Source: Selaginella tamariscina (lineage: Eukaryota; Streptophyta; Lycopodiopsida; Selaginellales; Selaginellaceae). From it: a stretch of DNA of 64,000 nt. Of the stretch, positions 58,101 to 64,000 are shown piece by piece (position 1 is the stretch's first letter; each line of letters starts with the position of its first letter). A program made the translations under genes and the position numbers. The DNA is taken from positions 19,471 through 83,470 of the forward strand of contig PUQB01000866.1 of the NCBI GenBank assembly GCA_003024785.1, written 5' to 3'. Under the pieces are notes generated by a model. The model ran no database searches and was not told the DNA's origin. It saw only the letters and a program-made list of their open reading frames with translations.

Positions 58101-61100
58101 GTAGAGCACCTATAGAAGAGCTAGTTACTGCACTTTTCTCTTGCAGTGCATTTGAGACCAGCAACATATGTGGAGTTTTGGTTAGCGAGTTTGTATAGCC
58201 ATCATCCCCAACTTCCAATAGTTGAACTTTGAAATTTTTTTGCCTTGATACAACTGCAAGTTGGTTATGCTATAACTCGATCACATCCTCAGCTTCTACT
58301 ATAACAAAACCGTCTTTTGATTTCAGTTTGTCACATAGCACAAACCGTTCCACTTGAGTCCATATCTTTTTTGTAGTGTGTTGTGCACCTCCTAGTAGTA
58401 AATGTTCTTCTCCAACTCTGATATGATGTTCAAGCCACTGTACATCCATGGTTTGCCTCTCAACGTTGCTGGATATCACAATAGCAAATTTCAAACTAGC
58501 TCTCCCTTGGATCTCTAAAATGTCGCATGTTGTCACCCAAACAAGGTGTTTACCAACTCCATTCAGTAGATGTGTTGGGAATGAACTTCTATAGCAATAT
58601 CAAAGCCTCTCTTTGCCAGTGCTTGGTTTGTGTGTGGCACAATGCAAACTTCACGCTGAATGTCATCCACTAGTAAAATACAAGTTGAGTCGAAATGGTA
58701 ATGTCTAGGTGCCAAAATATACATTCCACTTGCTTCATGAATGCTTGGTCAAGAAGTTTGGTCTTGGCAGTGGTATCTAGACATGTGATAAACCAATTAG
58801 CTTGAGGTTAAAGTTCATAGGTCTAGAAACTCACTTTCTAAAGTCAGCTGAAAACAACACATTTATTTGTCCATTGTACTCCACCAAAAAAATATCCATG
58901 AGTTATGCATAGCAAACTTCGCCTACATGGACAAAAAATTACACTATGTACAACATGATATTAACTTCAAAAAACATGCATGTGTTGTCAGGGTCATGAT
59001 TTGTGATTCCCCATGGACACAAAGCTATTTGTATTCATGGAACAATCTTCAAGTCAAGCAGTACAATGGTGATCTCAATATTTGCATGGTAGATTCCTTG
59101 CCTTCTTGTATTTTGTTGAATGTTTGCTCGTTGCACACTTTAACACATTCAGACACCACAAATGCATCATGTCAAATGTTGAAAACTCCAATAAATTAAC
59201 TTTGAAAAGAAAAGTGATGAATTGGCTCAAATCTAAAATGAAAACTATTACATGTTTGCTTACTCATAAACATTAGCTAACTTGAGCAGCATGCTTGCAC
59301 CACGTACTCCAGAATCCCGCTGGAATTTTTACTTATGAGATGTGCTTGAGATTGTTCCTAGCACCTTAATCGCTTCATTGATCTCACGAACTGTCCGAAG
59401 TTGAGGTGGCTCCATGGAATTCTGGAAAATGTCAGAATGTTTTCGTTGCTTCCCATCTTGTGTAACTGGAGTCTTACATTTCTTACAATTGTTTTGCCAC
59501 CTGCATGGGGGGATAGCTTGTTAAAGACTTCCTTAAATAAAAAAACCCAGCATCAACGTACCACTCGAAAGCTTGAGAAGTTTGCATTGTGCCGAATGGT
59601 CTGCAGCAAAAACTAGGAGTAAAGCCCTGAGACGAAAGTTTTTTGGCAGCCGCGCATACTAGTCAGAATCTAGAGAATAATTTACCTCCACCCCTTCTAT
59701 AAACAATGACACAAGCTCCTCAATCAACAAGTTCATGAATGCATCTAGGTTGTTTGTCCTTGCTTCCACTTCTAACTTCGGAATGTACATGATTGGTAAT
59801 GTCGCTGTAGAGTGTGCTGCTCCTTGCAAACCTGATTTAGTACTCTAATGTTTAATGCTCCTGAACTCCTCTACTTGGTTTTGGCGGACTGAAATCCGTC
59901 CCAATGAAGTTGTAGTGCCAAGTTCATGGGGTCCCCTTTGACTAGCCTTCAATTAGCTTCAAAAACATAATGGCATGAAGGGCATTTTACCTTGTACATA
60001 CCATGTTGATCCATGTTTACACCATTCATGCACTCATTTCTAAATGGCCATTGACGTATGAATTCCTCGCAGAAGTAACACTTGATAGGAAGCTCAAACT
60101 CTTGATCAGGATCAAAAAACGCTTGATACTATTGCCATTTGCTACCTTCCCAAATCTCATTAATTTGTTCAGGTGGTTCGTGCAATGCTCTACATCGCCA
60201 CAAATCTCGCGCTCTCCAAGGCCTAAGGTCATCCCAGCATATGGATTTTACTTTGGATCGTATAAAGAGTCGAGGACCCAAGGGAATGTAGTAAAAGGAT
60301 ATTGAGCTACTAATACTTGCACCACAGAATGAGCATTCCTCTTTGCATGTGGCACAATGATGAAGGGGAACCCTACATAAAACACAAATTGGTTGTGTCA
60401 ATTCAGGGCATTTAACAGACCACTATGTTAGAGACTTACCCGCACCCACACTGCTCATCACGACTGCTGAATGCAAAAGATGGAGTGTTTTTATGCAAGT
60501 AGAAATCATGATGTCTTGGATCTGGCATACCTAAGTTGCGTAGAAGGCAATCTAGGGCACACGAAGATTGTGGAACCTTCAAGTCGCCCCACCTCCCAGT
60601 CCAAGATGGGCACAAGATATGGGCTATTGTTGCTTCTCCTGTGCCAAACATTGCTTGCAAAATGTTTGTCCTCATTGCCTTTGAGACATGCCCATAATCA
60701 AACAAATGACATAACTGAAATAAAAACCTCAACATCTGTGCTGCAATAGGTTGGTTTGGGGCGGGAAGTTCATCAAATGCCAAATATGCTCTTGATCATC
60801 TTTGTTTGCCGAGTCAACACAGACAGCATCGAGTTCATCTTCATCTTCATGGTGTTGATCTTCATGAAAACTATCATCTCCATCTTCCAAAGCCCCCATT
60901 ATTAGCTCAAAGTGACAAACATTTTGCTGAGTATGAGAGACTTCTTCATGGCTCTCATTAGGCTCATTGCCTTCAATAATGTTTGTGTTAAACCTAGACT
61001 TGTATCTTGTGTGCAAGTGATTATAGAAGCTTGACTTGCTGTAATGTTTACCTCCACTCCCAAACTGCTCAGAGCATTGTGAACATTGATAGACAAAGGC

Positions 61101-61186
61101 TCCACAAGGATCTTCATGATTTTTTGCACGGTTTGATTGTTCTCGTGTGTGCCATTGCTAGGCACCCCTTGTGACCTGCTTCCCAT
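58100..61186 (-). pseudogene. Tnp2/CACTA-like transposase remnant
   Basis: ATG at 61,186 opens the minus-strand gene. A C2H2-like finger follows (YQCSQCSEQFGSGGKHYSKS, then NHLH; about 61,100-61,010). Next come an acidic stretch, a block with FDELPAPNQPIAAQMLRFLF (60,436-60,783), and a zinc-like CATCKEECSFCG followed by YYIPLGPRLF (about 60,260-60,370). The segment MNLALQLHWDGFQSAKT (59,876-59,947) resembles the region around the first catalytic Asp of Tnp2-type transposases. The C-terminal part (58,270-58,536) includes DVQWLEHHIRVGEEHLLLGG. Many stops and frame changes are present, including near 61,090 and 60,125. Family assignment rests on motif resemblance only. Confidence 0.5.
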
Positions 61187-61460
61187 TGATTATGTACTCT
61201 CTACGCCTGGTCATGTTTTGCATTGATGAACATGTTCTAAACATCAACTAAAAGAAGTTTGTTTTAAGCAAAATGTGAAGTTCTTCATTGTTTCATTAAA
61301 GGCATGCGGCACATTAATCTATACAATGATTTTCGCGTTGTGGTGGCGGGCTTACTTATGGATTTCAAGCTAAGAAGTACCTCTAGGTTTAGTATTTTGT
61401 TCTTTAGTGAATGTGGGTTTAGTTTATTCCATCCGTACCCTCACTTCACTCAAATCGATA

Positions 61461-62664
61461 GATGGCGACATCTGTACAAACAAATCTTGAATCCTTGAAG
61501 CTGGAAGAGGTAGGTGCCTTGCTATCCACGAAGTTTGGTTCAGCTGGGGTCAATTTCAATACCCTAGTTGCAAAGGAGAAGATCAATGGAGAGGGCCTTG
61601 CTGGGATGAGCATAAGAGATTGGTTTGATGTGGGTGTACCGCGAGGAACAACTGCCGCTATTGTTAGGTAAGCTCCTTCGTGAATCCCATCAACATCTGC
61701 AAATGCTAAAGTGCACATTCATGGCAGCCGCACCAAAGTTCACATCCATGGTTCTGGACGTGAAATTGAACACAGGGTGGGCGCCACAGTGTCTCATCTT
61801 CTTTGACTAATTTGAAGGCTGGCCAAGTTGTCACTGCAAAGGAACTCCATTGGCAGGTGAAAGCTACATTCCTAATTATTGAGCTGCAAGGTTCAAGGAA
61901 AAGCTTGTTGGTAGATATCTTCCACAAAGGACAAAAATCATAGATTGACTATATGGAGTGAACTGCTCAATGGAAACTCAAGAGCATGCAGAGAAGGAAA
62001 TTGGGCTTAAGCTTGTAAGCTTTCGTAGAAACATCACCAAAAAGAAGCAAGCTCTTAGGGAGGAAGGTCGGTTGGAACGTGATTATATATGGAATTGTAC
62101 ACTCGTGGAATTGCAAGCATATGGGCGAAAGCTGAAAGAAATAGATGTTGAGGTCTTTATTGAGCTGCACTTAGCTCAGATGCAGAAACCACATCCACAC
62201 TTAGAGAAGAAGGTGAGTATAGTTCCAATTTTATTTAAAAGTTGTATGTATTTACTAATGGCCAAGGATGTTTCAGGCCATTGTGGTTGAGAAGGTCGTG
62301 AAGGAAGGCCTCCCGACACCATGTTACGAGTTAAAATAATCAACAAATGGTACATACAAAAGGATTTGCCTATCCCATTTCAACAATGCTTTCCAGCTTC
62401 TGATGAATGCCAACCTAAGTGGGTCTCTCAGCTTGTTGAGGAGGTACATAGTTAGTTACAGGTAGTGATTACATTTTGTCTAACTCTTGGATAGCGCAGA
62501 AATTGGTGTTGGGGCTTGAATGTTGTACAAGGTTCATAGACGAAGAGGAAGATGGTGGTAGCTCTGATGGTGGTGAGGATAGTGACAAATCCCGGTCTTT
62601 TGAATTGATAACACTGCCAACAAAGAGAATTAGAAGCAGCTCATTAGGTGAAGTGGTAAGTTAA
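61461..62664 (+). pseudogene. SAM-like domain ORF, divergent from the Tnp2-like gene
   Basis: ATG at 61,461 opens MATSVQTNLESLKLEEVGAL. The segment VAKEKINGEGLAGMSIRDWF resembles the end of a SAM-like helical domain. A GTAAGC donor follows at about 61,669. Further blocks are 61,958-62,210 (a lysine-rich helical stretch with EIGLKLVSFRRNITKKKQAL) and 62,476-62,664 (acidic, DEEEDGGSSDGGEDSDKS). Intron-like gaps with GT-AG separate them. It starts about 275 bp from the Tnp2-like start in the opposite direction, so the two probably formed one two-gene transposon. Some frames are interrupted, so its present function is doubtful. Confidence 0.4.
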
Positions 62665-62679
62665 TTTTTTTTTTATTGA

Positions 62680-62930
62680 GTATGAGGAATTAAATATAGT
62701 AATGACATTGTATAGTATTTGGTTAGGAACCACTACATACAAACTAGAGACCCTCACAAAACCACCCGACCTCCCCCAAGCTGTCTCTAGTCTCCACACG
62801 CTGCTCTCCAAAAAGGCTTCCAATATTAGTGTGCCCTTAATTCTCTTAGATCTAGGTATAGCTCTTTAGGAATATTCTAGCTTATACCTTTCTAGGGAAT
62901 ATTCGTTGATTTGTTATACGGGTCGTAAAA
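62680..62930. other. Unassigned stretch, possibly the 3' LTR of the next element
   Basis: The purine-rich tract GGGGGGAGGATTT (minus strand, about 62,926-62,938) abuts this stretch, as expected beside an LTR. LTR ends could not be fixed because the other LTR lies outside the window. Confidence 0.35.
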
Positions 62931-64000
62931 ATCCTCCCCCCATTAGCAAGTCCTTGTCCTCAAGGGCAGTATAACTTACTCAACTGGTCCTGTATCATTA
63001 GCCTTGTACATCCACAAAGAATCTACTCGAGACTTGTTCCTTGTGAGTACTCTCTTAACTGGCTAACATGAAACACTGGGTGCACCCTCACTCCTTCTAG
63101 CAGCTGTAGTCGATATGCCACCTTATCGATACGCTCCAGAATCTCATAAGAACCTGAGTACCTGGGAGACAACTTATCATTGTGTTCCTTCCGTAAGGCC
63201 ACAACAGTGTTCTGCCTTACATGTGTGGTAAATACCACTCGGAGATATACATAGTCTCCCACTTGGAACTCTTGGAAGCTTTGTGCTTATTAGCAAACTT
63301 AATAGCTCGGCTTTGAGCTGCTTGTAAGTTCTTCTTGCACAAACTCTGAATGTTTCTAAGCTCAACACTCAGATCTTTAGCTTCCTCATCCATGTTGCCT
63401 TGAGCTTTCTTACTTGCTAAACCCAACTCAAAAGCTGTCTTGGAATGCCGTCCAAACATAGCATAATATGGACTCATTCCAATGCCACTGTGTCCTTGGA
63501 AAATGGGTGACAAAGTCCATAGAGATACTGCCCCATCACATGTCTGGAATAAGCAATGGTACTAATAGCCCACTTGGTTTTTCCTTGGGCACCTTTACTT
63601 GCTGACACTTGTCACAAGTCCTGCAGTACTCTATGATATTAGCTTTCATATTCCTCCAATAGAACTTCTCTTGATCAACTTACACATTTTCCTCCCCCCA
63701 AAATGACCAGCCTCCGGGTGATCATGATGGAAATATAGTACCTGGTTGATCAATGGTCCACACAAGGAAGATACACACGGCCATTGTAGTACAAAACTCC
63801 ATCCTAAAATGAGAATGGTGGCTCTAGCTATCCTCTAAGCTCTTACACCTCAGCGTCTTGTGCTTGAGCATGTTGAACTACCTGGCTAAACTCACTAACC
63901 GTCCATGCATTACAAAAGCGTGTTTGGAATTCTCTAACCACTGTGGCTCTCCTAATGCGTGACAAAGCATCTACCACCACGTTAGCCTTTCCCACGCAAT
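62931..64000 (-). mobile_element. Ty3-type element, integrase part, cut by the window edge
   Basis: The minus strand shows an integrase zinc region (CRTCDKCQQVKVPKEKP, about 63,590-63,640), a core stretch with GMSPYYAMFGRHSKTAFELG, and the integrase tail (DKLSPRYSGSYEILERIDKV, RVHPVFHVSQLREY). The rest lies beyond 64,000. It is broken. Confidence 0.75.

Noticed and set aside
62731-62737. CACTACA as a CACTA terminal motif
   Set aside because: There is no matching inverted end near 58,000 and its orientation would point away from the Tnp2-like gene.

Overview
The window looks like nuclear DNA of a land plant. It has spliced genes with GT-AG introns, Ty3-type LTR retrotransposons with chromodomains, an ING-family PHD-finger gene, a Mutator-like (MULE) transposase and TTTAGGG-like motifs in one LTR. 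The species cannot be named. The very short introns (about 45-67 nt) in the MULE region would suit a compact seedless-plant genome such as a spikemoss, but that is a weak inference.

Layout. 1-11,400: a large imperfect inverted duplication of a host gene cluster (unrecognised genes called here W, V, X and Y, plus an ING-like gene), mostly decayed, with a 1.4-kb insertion (5,878-7,276) near its centre. 11,401-16,258: a minus-strand Ty3 element with 157-bp LTRs. 16,259-36,420: an old AT-rich region with unrecognised coding remnants, hit by a 12-kb chromovirus (19,033-31,161) that itself contains a second, oppositely oriented Ty3 element (24,655-29,419). A solo LTR (32,519-33,070) and an older relic (34,603-35,520) follow. 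36,420-44,705: further rearranged copies of the W/V/ING/Y cluster. 45,215-47,153: a possible leucine-rich-repeat gene. 47,464-55,708: a probable autonomous DNA transposon. 56,530-64,000: a decayed gag relic, a Tnp2/CACTA-like transposase remnant with a divergent SAM-like ORF, and the end of another Ty3 element that leaves the window.

The most interesting part is 47,464-55,708. Imperfect terminal inverted repeats enclose two divergent spliced genes. On the minus strand is a MULE transposase with a WRKY/GCM1-like zinc region, a DDE core with CxxH, and a SWIM finger. On the plus strand is a protein of about 960-980 residues that joins a ParB/sulfiredoxin-like domain to a beta-class DNA amino-methyltransferase, an architecture known to me from phages and prophages. 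The plus-strand gene is preceded by a tandem array of about seven units. Each unit looks like a 67-71-nt mini-exon with its own splice acceptor and donor. Each carries a TGCCGACTGA/TCAGTCGGCA inverted repeat, and most carry an eight-codon upstream ORF. The same TGCCGACTG motif recurs just inside both element ends. I infer a self-modifying transposon whose cargo enzyme may mark or protect element DNA. The methyltransferase motif IV is degenerate (DLPN), so binding without catalysis is also possible.
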